Shown: in pieces, positions 1 through 9,182 of the stretch | Layout: each line of letters opens with the position of its first letter | Position numbering within the stretch: the first letter of the stretch is position 1 | DNA from: Chloroflexi bacterium UBA6622 | GTDB lineage: Bacteria; Chloroflexota; UBA11872 | Direction of reading: 5' to 3' | Length of the DNA stretch: 31,871 bases | Assembly (NCBI GenBank): GCA_002433065.1 | Contig: DJHK01000048.1 | Coordinates: 24,416 to 56,286, forward strand | Program-made: the position numbers and the translations under genes | Notes under the pieces: model-generated | What the model was told of the DNA's origin: nothing | The model's input: only the letters and a program-made list of their open reading frames with translations | The model's database searches: none

Positions 1-1692
1 GAACGTGTCGATTATCAAGGTGACATCGTTGACCCGCTGGGACCCGCAGATCTTGACAGGATCGTCTCCAACGTTCGAGCCCAACTTAGTGATAAATCCG
101 ACGAGCCGGTCGCGTTGGCCGTCAACTTCCTGTTTGCCTATGCCCATCCCACGCACGAACAGGAGGTTCAGAACCGTCTCAGCAAAGAATTCCCCGACCT
201 GCCGATCTCGGTCTCCCACGAAGTAGCACCAATATGGCGTGAATACGAACGTGCAAGCACCACTATTGCCGATGCAGCCGTGAAACCAATGATGCAGGCA
301 TTCGTCAAGTCACTCGACCATGGCCTCAAATCACGAGGGTTTGAACGGAACTGGGCAGTGATGAAATCCAATGGTGGACAGATGCTAGCTGAAGCATCGG
401 CAGATCGTCCGATCCAGACCGTATTGTCAGGTCTTTCAGGCGGCATCATCGCAGGCAAGACCATCGGTGAACGGCAGAACTCCCATAACGTCATCACCTT
501 TGACATGGGTGGAACCAGTACCGACGTGGGCGTGGTTGCAAACGGATCGATCGGCTACACGACGGCTTGGGAAATTGAGTTCGGACTCCCCATTTCAGCT
601 CCGTTTATTGATCTCACAACCATGGGGGCAGGCGGAGGCTCCATTGCGTGGATCAATAAGGGAGGAATGCTTCAGGTCGGCCCCCAAAGCGCCGGTGCTG
701 TACCTGGTCCGGCGTGTTACGGCCTCGGGGGCGATGAACCTACGGTCACCGATGCAAATGTCGTCCTCGGCCGAATGAATCCAGAAAACTTTCTCGGTGG
801 GGATATGACAATTGATGCGGACAAATCGCATCAAGCCATCGAAAAATTAGGACGAGGGATCGGTCTCGATTGCACCGCAGCCGCGCTCGCCATTCTGGGC
901 GTTGGTGTTGAAAACATCGCCGAAGCAATGCGCCTGCTAACGGTTCGTCGTGGCCTTGATCCTCGAGAGTACAGCATCGTGGCATTTGGCGGCGCCGGGC
1001 CTTTACATGCTGCGGCCGTCGCCGAATTGATCGCGGCGCGAACCGTCCTTGTCCCACAGCATCCTGGTTTGGTCTCAGCATTGGGCACGCTGTTGGCCGA
1101 CATGAAAGTAGATAAGACCTGGACTAATGTTCTCCGATCAAATGAACTCTCAGCTCCGGCCATTAACGCTCGCCTACGTGAACTCGAGATAGAAGCCACG
1201 GCTGATCTCCAACACGAGGGGTTTGTTGGAGAACCGGTACTACGACGGTCCGCGAACATGCGCTACCTCGGTCAAAATTATGAAGAGGAAATCGAAATCC
1301 CTTTAGGCACCGTTACAGATCAAACGGTTGCTGAAATTCTCGCGGCCTTCGAGACCCACTACGAGCGTGCCTACGGTTACCGAATCCAAGGGGAAATCAT
1401 CGAGATTGTGCAATTCAACGTTACGGCGAGTGGCCCATCCGCACCTCCCGCAACACCTAACGTCGTTCGAGGGGAAAGGGCTATACCTATGACACACCGA
1501 GAAGTCACGTTTACCTCCGAGGCTCCAATCACTTGCCCGATCTATGATCGGGCCACCCTTACACCGACGGACAGTATTCGCGGACCAGCAATCATCGAGG
1601 AGCTTGATTCGACCACGCTCGTCCCCCACAAGTGGCTATTCCAAGTCAAAGAGGATGGAACCGGTCGTATGGAACAAAACCCGGATAACTGA
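1..1692 (+). CDS. hyuA: Hydantoinase/oxoprolinase family protein, subunit A (5' truncated by window edge)
   Basis: The frame is open from base 1, so the start lies outside the window; 563 residues remain and, from the usual length of about 690, roughly 120 N-terminal residues are missing. The visible part starts inside the HyuA N-terminal domain (ERVDYQGDIVDPL) and continues through the hydantoinase A ATPase domain. The phosphate-binding motif FDMGGTSTDVG is at codons from base 499, and AFGGAGPLHA at about 985-1014. Members of this family form a complex with HyuB and use ATP to open a lactam or hydantoin ring (5-oxoproline, N-methylhydantoin) or to carboxylate ketones. The stop overlaps the hyuB start by one base (TGATG), so the two are translationally linked. 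The substrate cannot be read from sequence. Family assignment is firm. Confidence 0.93.
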   Translation, partial: ERVDYQGDIVDPLGPADLDRIVSNVRAQLSDKSDEPVALAVNFLFAYAHPTHEQEVQNRLSKEFPDLPISVSHEVAPIWREYERASTTIADAAVKPMMQAFVKSLDHGLKSRGFERNWAVMKSNGGQMLAEASADRPIQTVLSGLSGGIIAGKTIGERQNSHNVITFDMGGTSTDVGVVANGSIGYTTAWEIEFGLPISAPFIDLTTMGAGGGSIAWINKGGMLQVGPQSAGAVPGPACYGLGGDEPTVTDANVVLGRMNPENFLGGDMTIDADKSHQAIEKLGRGIGLDCTAAALAILGVGVENIAEAMRLLTVRRGLDPREYSIVAFGGAGPLHAAAVAELIAARTVLVPQHPGLVSALGTLLADMKVDKTWTNVLRSNELSAPAINARLRELEIEATADLQHEGFVGEPVLRRSANMRYLGQNYEEEIEIPLGTVTDQTVAEILAAFETHYERAYGYRIQGEIIEIVQFNVTASGPSAPPATPNVVRGERAIPMTHREVTFTSEAPITCPIYDRATLTPTDSIRGPAIIEELDSTTLVPHKWLFQVKEDGTGRMEQNPDN

Positions 1693-3734
1693 TGGCCATG
1701 GAACAAAAGATGCCGACCAGCAGCCACGTAGCGACTGACCCGGTCACGCTGAACGTGATCTATAACCGCTTGGTTGGAATATGTCGTGAGATGGGCACCA
1801 CCATGATGCGAACCGCATACTCTCCAATTTTTAGCGAGAGTCGCGACTTTTCGTGCGTTCTATTCGACCGCGATGGCCGGATGTTGGCCCAGACCGAATT
1901 TTGCCCTGCCCAAGTTGGGGCCATTCGCTTTGTTGTGAAGTGGTTGATTGCGGAAATCGGAGCCGAGAACATCAAACCAGGCGATGTGGTCGTTCACAAC
2001 GACCCGTATCGCGGTGGCGTCCACATGCCCGAACACGTCGTCATCAAGCCTGTCTACCACGATGGGGAACTGTTCGGATACGTCGCGAACATTGCCCATC
2101 TTGTCGAGATTGGCGGGATGGCTGTTGGAGGTTTCGCGGCCACCGCGACCGAGGTTTACCAGGAGGGCCTTCGTCTACCTCCCGTCTGGCTGATGCGAGA
2201 AGGCGAATACAACGAGGACGTATGGCGAATCATCATGTCGAACCACCGGGCACCCCGATATTCGTGGGGAGACCTCCACGCCATGATCGCGTCACTAAAC
2301 GTGGCAGAACGACGCTGTGAGGAATTACTCGACACCTACGGGATTGACCAAGTACGCGTCGCCAGTAGCGAGTTGATGGACCACGCTGAACAATGGATGC
2401 GGAATGAGATTCGTGAGATTCCGCCTGGCGAGTACACCTTTGCTGACCACATGGAAGATGCCCGCGCTGAACCAGTTCGCGACTGGATTCGGCTATCACT
2501 GGTAGTGGCTGACGATCACATCATTGCGGATTTCAGCGAGAGTGATCCACAAGCACCGCACGTCCTCAACTGCACCTACGGAGTGACAGCATCAGGCGTA
2601 TACAACGCTCTCTTCCACTGTGCGGACAACAACTTGCCACATAACGACGGGGCCTACCGACCGATCACTGTAATTGCCCGCCCGGGCTCCATCGCCAATG
2701 TCACCCATCCGGGCGCGTCAGTTGGAGGCAACACCGAAACCCACCCGAGAATTTGGGGCATCGTCATGGGAGCGCTCGCGCAGGCAATCCCTGAACGCGT
2801 GTCGGCAGCAACCGGGGGCACATCCTGTAATTTCCTTTTTGGAGGCACCCACCCGTCCACTGGCCAGTATTACGTCCACTACCACTTCGATGGAGTGGGA
2901 TGGGGAGGTCGAGCCAACGCCGATGGAAACAATCATCAGGTAGTTCCAAACGGCAACTGCCCGACGACACCTGTTGAGATTTTTGAGACGCGTTACCCAT
3001 TCCTCGAACGCTCGTACCGACTCCGGGAGGATTCGGGAGGTGCTGGAACCCATCGAGGGGGCCTCGGCTCCGAACGAATCCTCGAAGTTCGAGCGCCCTC
3101 AATCACGATGTCGGCCTTGTTCGACCGCATGGTGTCCCGGCCATGGGGCTTGTTTGGTGGCCACGGGGGCGAACCATCACGACTGTTGATTAAGCGTGTC
3201 GATGCAACGGACTTCGTCACGTTCCGCGACGCATACGGAACGCCCAGTAATTCTCGAGTAGCGAACATTGAACTCCATGCCGGAGATCAGGTCATGCTGT
3301 GCAGTCCCGGGGGCGGGGGCTTTGGAGACCCACATCAGAGGAACACAGACGCGGTGCTACGTGATGTTCAAGAAGGCATGGTGTCGCAAGACGCAGCCCG
3401 GGCAGTGTATGGGGTCGCGATTAACACCGATGAACATGGCCAACTGTTCGTTGACCACACGGCAACTGATGAACTCCGAACATCTGTGGATTCCATAAGC
3501 ATAGAAAACGCCGAGGCCTCCCCTACCGATCCACCGACCATTGGTGACCATGTCCCACAAGGACGATGGGAAGCCTTGGATGGCGATTGGTGGGAGACCG
3601 GGGTCGTGAACTGTCAACTGTGTGGCCAAGTGATCCCACGGGACGTATGGCTTGCCGATGACGGCGGTCGGTACTGCTCGGAAACTTGTGACCATCTCTA
3701 CCACGGCTACGTACTGCCTCGGCAAAACAAGTAG
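1692..3734 (+). CDS. hyuB: Hydantoinase/oxoprolinase family protein, subunit B, with C-terminal cysteine-rich tail
   Basis: This 680-residue protein is the partner of the upstream HyuA. Family hallmarks are visible: NDPYRGGVHMPEH near residue 103, GGNTETHPR, GWGGRANADGN, DSGGAGTHRGGLGSER, and the glycine-rich closing motif SPGGGGFGDP. Many HyuB proteins end soon after that last motif. Here the chain runs on for more than 120 residues and finishes with Cys641-x2-Cys644 and Cys662-x3-Cys666, a pattern that could bind zinc. The ATG at 1692 is used because it overlaps the hyuA stop and gives a normal N-terminus (DPVTLNVIYNRLVGICREMG). The oppD-type ATPase gene begins 8 nt downstream, so the enzyme is probably made together with the importer. 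The reaction is ATP-dependent lactam/hydantoin opening or carboxylation; the exact substrate is unknown. Confidence 0.93.
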   Translation: MAMEQKMPTSSHVATDPVTLNVIYNRLVGICREMGTTMMRTAYSPIFSESRDFSCVLFDRDGRMLAQTEFCPAQVGAIRFVVKWLIAEIGAENIKPGDVVVHNDPYRGGVHMPEHVVIKPVYHDGELFGYVANIAHLVEIGGMAVGGFAATATEVYQEGLRLPPVWLMREGEYNEDVWRIIMSNHRAPRYSWGDLHAMIASLNVAERRCEELLDTYGIDQVRVASSELMDHAEQWMRNEIREIPPGEYTFADHMEDARAEPVRDWIRLSLVVADDHIIADFSESDPQAPHVLNCTYGVTASGVYNALFHCADNNLPHNDGAYRPITVIARPGSIANVTHPGASVGGNTETHPRIWGIVMGALAQAIPERVSAATGGTSCNFLFGGTHPSTGQYYVHYHFDGVGWGGRANADGNNHQVVPNGNCPTTPVEIFETRYPFLERSYRLREDSGGAGTHRGGLGSERILEVRAPSITMSALFDRMVSRPWGLFGGHGGEPSRLLIKRVDATDFVTFRDAYGTPSNSRVANIELHAGDQVMLCSPGGGGFGDPHQRNTDAVLRDVQEGMVSQDAARAVYGVAINTDEHGQLFVDHTATDELRTSVDSISIENAEASPTDPPTIGDHVPQGRWEALDGDWWETGVVNCQLCGQVIPRDVWLADDGGRYCSETCDHLYHGYVLPRQNK

Positions 3735-3742
3735 AATTCGCA

Positions 3743-4741
3743 ATGACCCAAAATGCACAGTCCCTGCTACAAATTCGCGATCTGGCCGTCGAGTTCTCCA
3801 CTGACGACGGGATCGTTAAGGCCGTCAACGGTGTGTCCTATGAAGTGCCCGCCGGCCATGCGATTGGCATTGTCGGCGAGTCCGGATCAGGCAAGAGTGT
3901 CAGCCAACTTGCAGTCATGCGATTAATTGCTAGACCTGCCGGCCGCATTACACGTGGAGAGGTCATTTTTGACGGCGAGAATTTATTGGAAGCCTCTGAG
4001 TCTGGCATGCGAAGGATTCGAGGAAATCGGATCTCCATGATCTTTCAAGATCCCATGAACTCCCTGAACCCGGTATATACGGTCGGTCGGCAGATCGAAG
4101 AATCCCTTCGATTACACCAAGGGTCGTCAAAGGACGAGGCTCATGCCCGGGCCATCGAACTCCTTGATCTCGTTGGAATTCCATCGCCAGAAGATAGGGT
4201 CAAGGATTACCCCCATCAACTATCGGGCGGCATGCAGCAACGAGCAATGATCGCAATGGCCATCGCCTGCAACCCTGAGTTGCTGATCGCCGATGAGCCG
4301 TCCACAGCCCTCGATGTAACGATCCAAGCACAAGTCATCGAACTCTTGGGTGAACTTCGCGAAAAGCTAAATATGTCGGTCATCCTCATTACTCATGATC
4401 TTGCCCTTGTCGCCGGATTCTGCGACGAAGTAGCCGTCATGTATGCGGGGTACATCGTCGAACAGGGACCAGCACGCGAAATCTTCTACAACCCCCAGCA
4501 CCCGTATACGTTAGGTCTTCTGGGATCAGTACCAGACCTGAAATCCTCGCGTGACGAAAAACTTGAAGCCATTCCAGGAGTACCCCCAGATATGCTGGCT
4601 CTTCCCCCCGGCTGCCCGTACGCCGAGCGGTGCTCATTTGCTCGTGACGAATGCCTAACCGTGGTACCCGAACTCCAGGAAGTTGGGACAGCACACACAA
4701 TCCGTTGCATTGTCGACGTGAAATCTGGAGCACTCCGATGA
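3743..4741 (+). CDS. dppD: Oligopeptide/dipeptide-type ABC transporter ATP-binding protein (DppD/OppD-like)
   Basis: This 332-residue ATPase belongs to the family that powers peptide, opine and glycoside importers. The Walker A motif GESGSGKS is at residues 45-52, the signature SGGMQQR begins at 161, Walker B LLIADEP is at 180-186 and the switch histidine is His218. The C-terminal oligopeptide-type extension carries the cysteine cluster CPYAERCSFARDEC. It starts 8 nt after hyuB and its stop overlaps the next ATPase gene by 4 nt (ATGA). No permease or binding-protein gene is on this strand in the window; the matching dppC, binding-protein and dppB genes lie on the opposite strand at 14572-18585. 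The pairing is inferred from family and proximity. Confidence 0.95.
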   Translation: MTQNAQSLLQIRDLAVEFSTDDGIVKAVNGVSYEVPAGHAIGIVGESGSGKSVSQLAVMRLIARPAGRITRGEVIFDGENLLEASESGMRRIRGNRISMIFQDPMNSLNPVYTVGRQIEESLRLHQGSSKDEAHARAIELLDLVGIPSPEDRVKDYPHQLSGGMQQRAMIAMAIACNPELLIADEPSTALDVTIQAQVIELLGELREKLNMSVILITHDLALVAGFCDEVAVMYAGYIVEQGPAREIFYNPQHPYTLGLLGSVPDLKSSRDEKLEAIPGVPPDMLALPPGCPYAERCSFARDECLTVVPELQEVGTAHTIRCIVDVKSGALR

Positions 4742-5862
4742 GTACAGCATCCACCGGTAGTGACTCAGACCGTGTAGATGGCTCCGAGACGGCAGCCTCG
4801 AGGAATGGAGCCCTTCTCGAAGTCCGAAATCTCAAGAAGTATTTTCCGGTTCATCGAGGCACCTTCATTCGCCGAATATCGGGTCACGTCCATGCTGTTG
4901 ATGACGTCACGTTCAAGGTAAATCCCGGGGAAACCCTGGGTTTGGTCGGAGAATCGGGCTGTGGAAAGTCCACCACGGGTTACTCGCTCATGCATATTGA
5001 GGAACCCACTTCGGGCGAGGTTTTCTTCGAGGGCCACGACATCGTTCAGTTGTCTGTCCAGGAACGCCGAAGTGCCCGACGGCGCATGCAAATGATTTTC
5101 CAGGATCCTTATGGATCACTCAATCCAAGGATGACCGTTGGGCAGATTATCGAAGAACCCCTGATCGTCCATAACCTGTATGAATCAAAAGCCGATCGCC
5201 TTTCCCGCACACAGGAACTCCTCGAATTGGTGGGACTGGCACCGTACCACGCGGCCCGATATCCCCATGAGTTCTCCGGGGGGCAACGACAAAGAATTGC
5301 CACGGCCCGTGCACTAGCCGTCACACCGACATTTATTGTGTGCGACGAACCGGTATCCGCACTCGACGTATCGATTCAGGCACAAATCATCAACCTGCTG
5401 CAGGATCTTCAACAAGATTTTGGCGTCGCCTATCTGTTTATCGCCCACGACCTCAAGGTCGTCCGCCATATCAGCGATCGAGTCGCCGTGATGTACCTCG
5501 GAAAGATCGTGGAAACAACGGTCAGCGATGAACTTTATGATCGTCCCCTCCACCCGTATACCAGGGCCCTACTATCAGCAGTCCCACTCCCAGACCCTGA
5601 TCTTGAACGGAAACGAGAACGGATTATTCTGCCCGGTGATGTGCCGAGCCCGATCAACCCGCCGTCTGGCTGCAATTTCCATCCGCGCTGCCCGTGGGCC
5701 CAAGAACGTTGCTCGCAAGAATTACCACAACTTGAAACCGTTGCCCCTGGCCATGAAGTCGCCTGCCATTTCTGGAAAGAAATTGAAGACGGCGGTGGAG
5801 TTCCCCCCGTAAGCGCAGCTATTCACGCTACATCCACAACCCCAACCGCGTCGCCGGAGTGA
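4738..5862 (+). CDS. dppF: Oligopeptide/dipeptide-type ABC transporter ATP-binding protein (DppF/OppF-like)
   Basis: This is the second ATPase of the pair, 374 residues. Walker A GESGCGKST is at 71-79, the signature SGGQRQR begins at 180, Walker B ending in DEP is near 203-205, and His237 is the switch histidine. The cysteine cluster CNFHPRCPWAQERC is near the C-terminus. A start 29 codons upstream (4651) is possible, but the ATG at 4738 overlaps the dppD stop in the classic ATGA arrangement and gives a normal DppF N-terminus, so it is preferred. DppD and DppF normally act as a heterodimer under a DppB/DppC permease pair. A low-complexity Ala/Ser/Thr tail closes the protein. Confidence 0.94.
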   Translation: MSTASTGSDSDRVDGSETAASRNGALLEVRNLKKYFPVHRGTFIRRISGHVHAVDDVTFKVNPGETLGLVGESGCGKSTTGYSLMHIEEPTSGEVFFEGHDIVQLSVQERRSARRRMQMIFQDPYGSLNPRMTVGQIIEEPLIVHNLYESKADRLSRTQELLELVGLAPYHAARYPHEFSGGQRQRIATARALAVTPTFIVCDEPVSALDVSIQAQIINLLQDLQQDFGVAYLFIAHDLKVVRHISDRVAVMYLGKIVETTVSDELYDRPLHPYTRALLSAVPLPDPDLERKRERIILPGDVPSPINPPSGCNFHPRCPWAQERCSQELPQLETVAPGHEVACHFWKEIEDGGGVPPVSAAIHATSTTPTASPE

Positions 5863-5914
5863 CGGTTCACGCCGAATTCGGCCAGCAGCGCGCCCGACGA
5901 GGAGTTAAGCACAC

Positions 5915-7855
5915 GTGACCGGATGGAAACGCGTGCATGGCGTTCCAGGTGGGGCCATTACTGCAATCGCTGTCGGCCCAGGAACTGACGATGAACGCAT
6001 CTGCCTGGCCGGAACACTCGTAGGCCTCTTTCGGTCAACCGACGGCGGGGAATCGTGGACACCGACCTACGCCGGACTCCGAAGCCCATTCGTTCGGTCT
6101 TTGGCCCTCTCTCCCACCTTTGCGTCTGACGGAATAGCAGCAGTCGGGACTAGCGAGTCAGGCCTTCACCTGTCCTACGACCACGGAACAACCTGGCAGC
6201 GCCATGAATTCTGGAGCGCCCATCCCTCCATTAATGCCATCGCGTTTTCGCCCACCTTTGACACTGATGACACGATCGTCGCCGCGACAACGACCCATGG
6301 GGTATACGTGTCTACCAATCGCGGCCGCTCCTGGAACGGGATTGATAGCGGGTTACCTGAGGCCGAAATTACTGCCCTCGCCCTATCACCATCCTTCGAA
6401 GCAGACTCGTTTATCGTGGTAGGCATAGCTGGCCACGGCCTGTGGAAATCGGAATCTGGTGGAGAAACATGGATCCGCGTGGACGGACCTCAGGCAACCT
6501 CCGACGTTGTGGCCCTAGCTTTTACGAACAACGACCACAGCGAAAACATACTTGTTGCCGGGTATGAAAACGAAGGGCTCTATGTATCGATAGATCGGGG
6601 CACCTCGTGGACCGATACAGGCACTGGCCTGTCAGGGAACGGCATTAACGATCTGATCGCAGTGAGAGGCATGACGAGTTCTGGGCAAGTCATCGCCGCC
6701 CAAGCTGATGGATCGATTATTTCGACCGATAACCCGCTTAACGAGTGGCACTCGTTAAAGGGCCCGGATCAAGAAGATCATGTGCTTGCCATTGCCGCGT
6801 GGACTGACAACGATGACCTTCACCTGATGGCCGGCACCTACGACGAAGGCATCTTGCGAACAACAAACAGCGGTGATCAATGGCTTGCCTCAAACACTGG
6901 ACTCGTCGCCCGTCCCATTCTTTGTCAGGCCATCCATCCCTCTGGGCTCTCCATGTTGATCGGCACCGCCGCTGGCGATGTCGTTACAACTTCGGACGGC
7001 GGCAAAAATTGGATGACAGGAACAACGGACATAGCCGACGAACCCATCACAGCATTGGCCATCTCGCCCTTGTTCGACAGGGACGCCTTCGGCACAGCCG
7101 TCGTCGGGACACACGCCCGCCACACGATCGATGGCGGCAAGACTTGGATACCCTTCGACACCCTACCTCCAGACGCAGCCATCACTTCAACCTCCATTAG
7201 CCCCCTCGGTGCGGACAGCTTCACAACAGCCCTTGGTGGCCCTGGTGGCATGCTTCTCATATCTGACGATCGTGGGGCCAGTTGGACCCACATCGAAGAA
7301 ACCTTCATGGGCGCGACCATCGCAGCCATCGCATTTTCACCAACATTCCACGATGACAGTGTGATCCTCGCCGCCGCGATCGCCCATGATGCCTCCATCG
7401 TCTATCGGTCGGCTGACCGCGGTCAATCGTGGGAGGCCTACGTCCAAGCGACTGACGTGTTCCCGTGGCTCTCCCTGGCATTTCTCTTGGGGAATGGCAC
7501 CGACGACGCGACATTTGCCTTCGCTACAGGAAGTGATGTTTACTTTCCGCACGATGGGCCTGAACAGCATCGAAACGTAGCGTATGTGCATGGGCCAGAC
7601 ACCGCTGTTCGTGGCCTGCAGGCCATCCGATCATCTGACGGCACAACGTGTTATGTCGCAGCCACGAGCGCGGGACTCTTCCGGTCAAGTGCACCTCAAC
7701 GCGGGTGGCAGGAAGTCGCGGAGCCGCTATCCGGCCACCCTATTCAAGCCATCGACGCCATAGCTGCTGATGACGGGACGTACCAACTCGTGGTCTCCAC
7801 AATAAATGGCGAGATATGGACCGGGAGCCTGGATACCAGCTCATCCGCCTCATGA
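5915..7855 (+). CDS. BNR-repeat beta-propeller protein (sialidase-like/YCF48-like repeats), probably cytoplasmic
   Basis: This 646-residue protein consists almost wholly of BNR/Asp-box-like repeats. Clear Asp boxes start at residues 41 (STDGGESW), 87 (SYDHGTTW), 133 (STNRGRSW), 179 (SESGGETW), 225 (SIDRGTSW), 316 (TTNSGDQW), 359 (TSDGGKNW), 404 (TIDGGKTW), 450 (SDDRGASW) and 499 (SADRGQSW), with a degenerate one near 270. The first five are exactly 46 residues apart. Many blades also carry SPTF or SPLF followed by acidic residues. The length suggests two propellers. No signal peptide or transmembrane helix is visible, which is unusual for Asp-box proteins. The GTG start has an upstream GAGG (about 5898-5902). 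The stop overlaps the next gene by 4 nt (ATGA). Catalytic residues of true sialidases are not evident, so I do not call an enzyme. Confidence 0.85.
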   Translation: MTGWKRVHGVPGGAITAIAVGPGTDDERICLAGTLVGLFRSTDGGESWTPTYAGLRSPFVRSLALSPTFASDGIAAVGTSESGLHLSYDHGTTWQRHEFWSAHPSINAIAFSPTFDTDDTIVAATTTHGVYVSTNRGRSWNGIDSGLPEAEITALALSPSFEADSFIVVGIAGHGLWKSESGGETWIRVDGPQATSDVVALAFTNNDHSENILVAGYENEGLYVSIDRGTSWTDTGTGLSGNGINDLIAVRGMTSSGQVIAAQADGSIISTDNPLNEWHSLKGPDQEDHVLAIAAWTDNDDLHLMAGTYDEGILRTTNSGDQWLASNTGLVARPILCQAIHPSGLSMLIGTAAGDVVTTSDGGKNWMTGTTDIADEPITALAISPLFDRDAFGTAVVGTHARHTIDGGKTWIPFDTLPPDAAITSTSISPLGADSFTTALGGPGGMLLISDDRGASWTHIEETFMGATIAAIAFSPTFHDDSVILAAAIAHDASIVYRSADRGQSWEAYVQATDVFPWLSLAFLLGNGTDDATFAFATGSDVYFPHDGPEQHRNVAYVHGPDTAVRGLQAIRSSDGTTCYVAATSAGLFRSSAPQRGWQEVAEPLSGHPIQAIDAIAADDGTYQLVVSTINGEIWTGSLDTSSSAS

Positions 7856-9174
7856 CATCAAGAAGCAACACGAAGTCTGCCGCCGCATTTAGTCGCGCCA
7901 ACACGGTCATTCCAGGCGGGGTAAATACGTCGCTCCGCCGCATGAATCCTCCGATCGTCTGGGCACGGGCCGAAGGGGCCTACCTCACTGATGTTGACGG
8001 TAATCAATACCTCGACTACCACGCTGCCTTTGGTCCAATCATTCTGGGCCATGCCAACCCGGCCGTCGCGAACGCGGTCGCAACCCAGCAACGAGAAATC
8101 GACCTTGTCGGCGTGGGTTCCACAGAACTCGAGATTTCGGCGGCTGAGAAGATCGTCGAGCATGTCCCCTGTGCAGAACAGGTACTGTTCTGCACCTCTG
8201 GTTCTGAAGCTACCTACCATGCTGTCCGGCTCGCTCGCGCGACGACCGGTCGTCGCAAGATCGTGAAGTTCCAGGGGTGTTACCACGGCTGGCACGACTA
8301 CCTCCTGCTAAACGTCGTCAGCCAGCCCGAAGCTGTTGGCCAGCACGACCCCCTGTCAGCCGGCAGCTTGTCCAGCACGCTTGAAGAGGTGCTGGTCCTC
8401 GACTTCAACGATGTTGCAGCTCTCGAAGATCTCATGGCGCGACATGGTGAAGAGGTGGCCGGACTTATCTTTGAGCTGGTGCCACACGCGATCGGCTGCG
8501 TACTACCGGAAGCGAGCTTCCTGCAAGCCCTGCGCCGTCTGGCCACTCAGTATGAAGCGATCCTGATCTTCGACGAAGTGGTCACAGGCTTTCGCCATGG
8601 GCTCGGTGGATACCAGGCAATCGCCGACGTGACACCCGACCTAACAACCCTTGGGAAGTCCATGGCGAACGGTTACCCGTGCGCGGCAATCGCGGGGCAA
8701 CGTCGGTTAATGGAACAGTTCAACACGGCAACGGGAGACGTGTTTTTCTCGGGCACCTACAACGCCCATCCGCTAGCCATGGCCGCCTGCTTGGCCACGA
8801 TCGAACAAATGGAAAATCCCGGCTTTTACGAACATCTCTATGCCCTTGGGGATCAGATGCGGAGCGGAATGCAAGACCTGGTCACACGCCACGAACTCGA
8901 CGCAATTCCTGCAGGGTTCGGTTCGGTCTTCGTGACCTATTTCATGGATCCCCCGGTCCGAACATACGGCGATCTCATGCGCAACGATGCCGCCATGTAC
9001 CAGGCCTTTCACGCGGGGATGCTCGACCGTGGCTTCTTCATGTTACCGCTCAATCTCAAACGTAATCACCTGATGGCAGCTCACACCGCCGAGGATGTAG
9101 ATCGCACCCTCAACGCGGCCGATGATGTGCTGAGGCAACTATCCAAATCTCCGGCCCCGGCTGGCCAGGACTGA
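7852..9174 (+). CDS. Class III aminotransferase, glutamate-1-semialdehyde aminomutase (HemL)-like
   Basis: This 440-residue PLP enzyme of fold type I has the PLP-phosphate region TSGSEATYHAVRLARA, the cofactor aspartate in FDEVVTGFR and the Schiff-base lysine at Lys269 (TLGKSMANGYP). Overall it resembles HemL, but the segment after the lysine is SMANGYPCAAIAG rather than the GGGLPVGA type of genuine HemL, and no haem genes are nearby. A catabolic omega- or beta-amino group transferase or mutase is more likely than haem synthesis. The ATG at 7852 overlaps the BNR gene stop and is preferred over an ATG 36 nt upstream. A divergent relative of this enzyme is encoded at 20720-22039. The glycosidase-like gene follows after 8 nt. 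Confidence 0.9.
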   Translation: MTSRSNTKSAAAFSRANTVIPGGVNTSLRRMNPPIVWARAEGAYLTDVDGNQYLDYHAAFGPIILGHANPAVANAVATQQREIDLVGVGSTELEISAAEKIVEHVPCAEQVLFCTSGSEATYHAVRLARATTGRRKIVKFQGCYHGWHDYLLLNVVSQPEAVGQHDPLSAGSLSSTLEEVLVLDFNDVAALEDLMARHGEEVAGLIFELVPHAIGCVLPEASFLQALRRLATQYEAILIFDEVVTGFRHGLGGYQAIADVTPDLTTLGKSMANGYPCAAIAGQRRLMEQFNTATGDVFFSGTYNAHPLAMAACLATIEQMENPGFYEHLYALGDQMRSGMQDLVTRHELDAIPAGFGSVFVTYFMDPPVRTYGDLMRNDAAMYQAFHAGMLDRGFFMLPLNLKRNHLMAAHTAEDVDRTLNAADDVLRQLSKSPAPAGQD

Positions 9175-9182
9175 AATCTTCC

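Noticed and set aside
4651..4737. Upstream extension of the second ABC ATPase
   Set aside because: The extra 29 residues overlap dppD coding sequence and are unlike DppF; the ATG at 4738 fits the ATGA overlap.
7852..9174. Calling this gene hemL for haem biosynthesis
   Set aside because: The segment after the PLP lysine departs from the HemL pattern and the operon is transport and catabolism, not haem.
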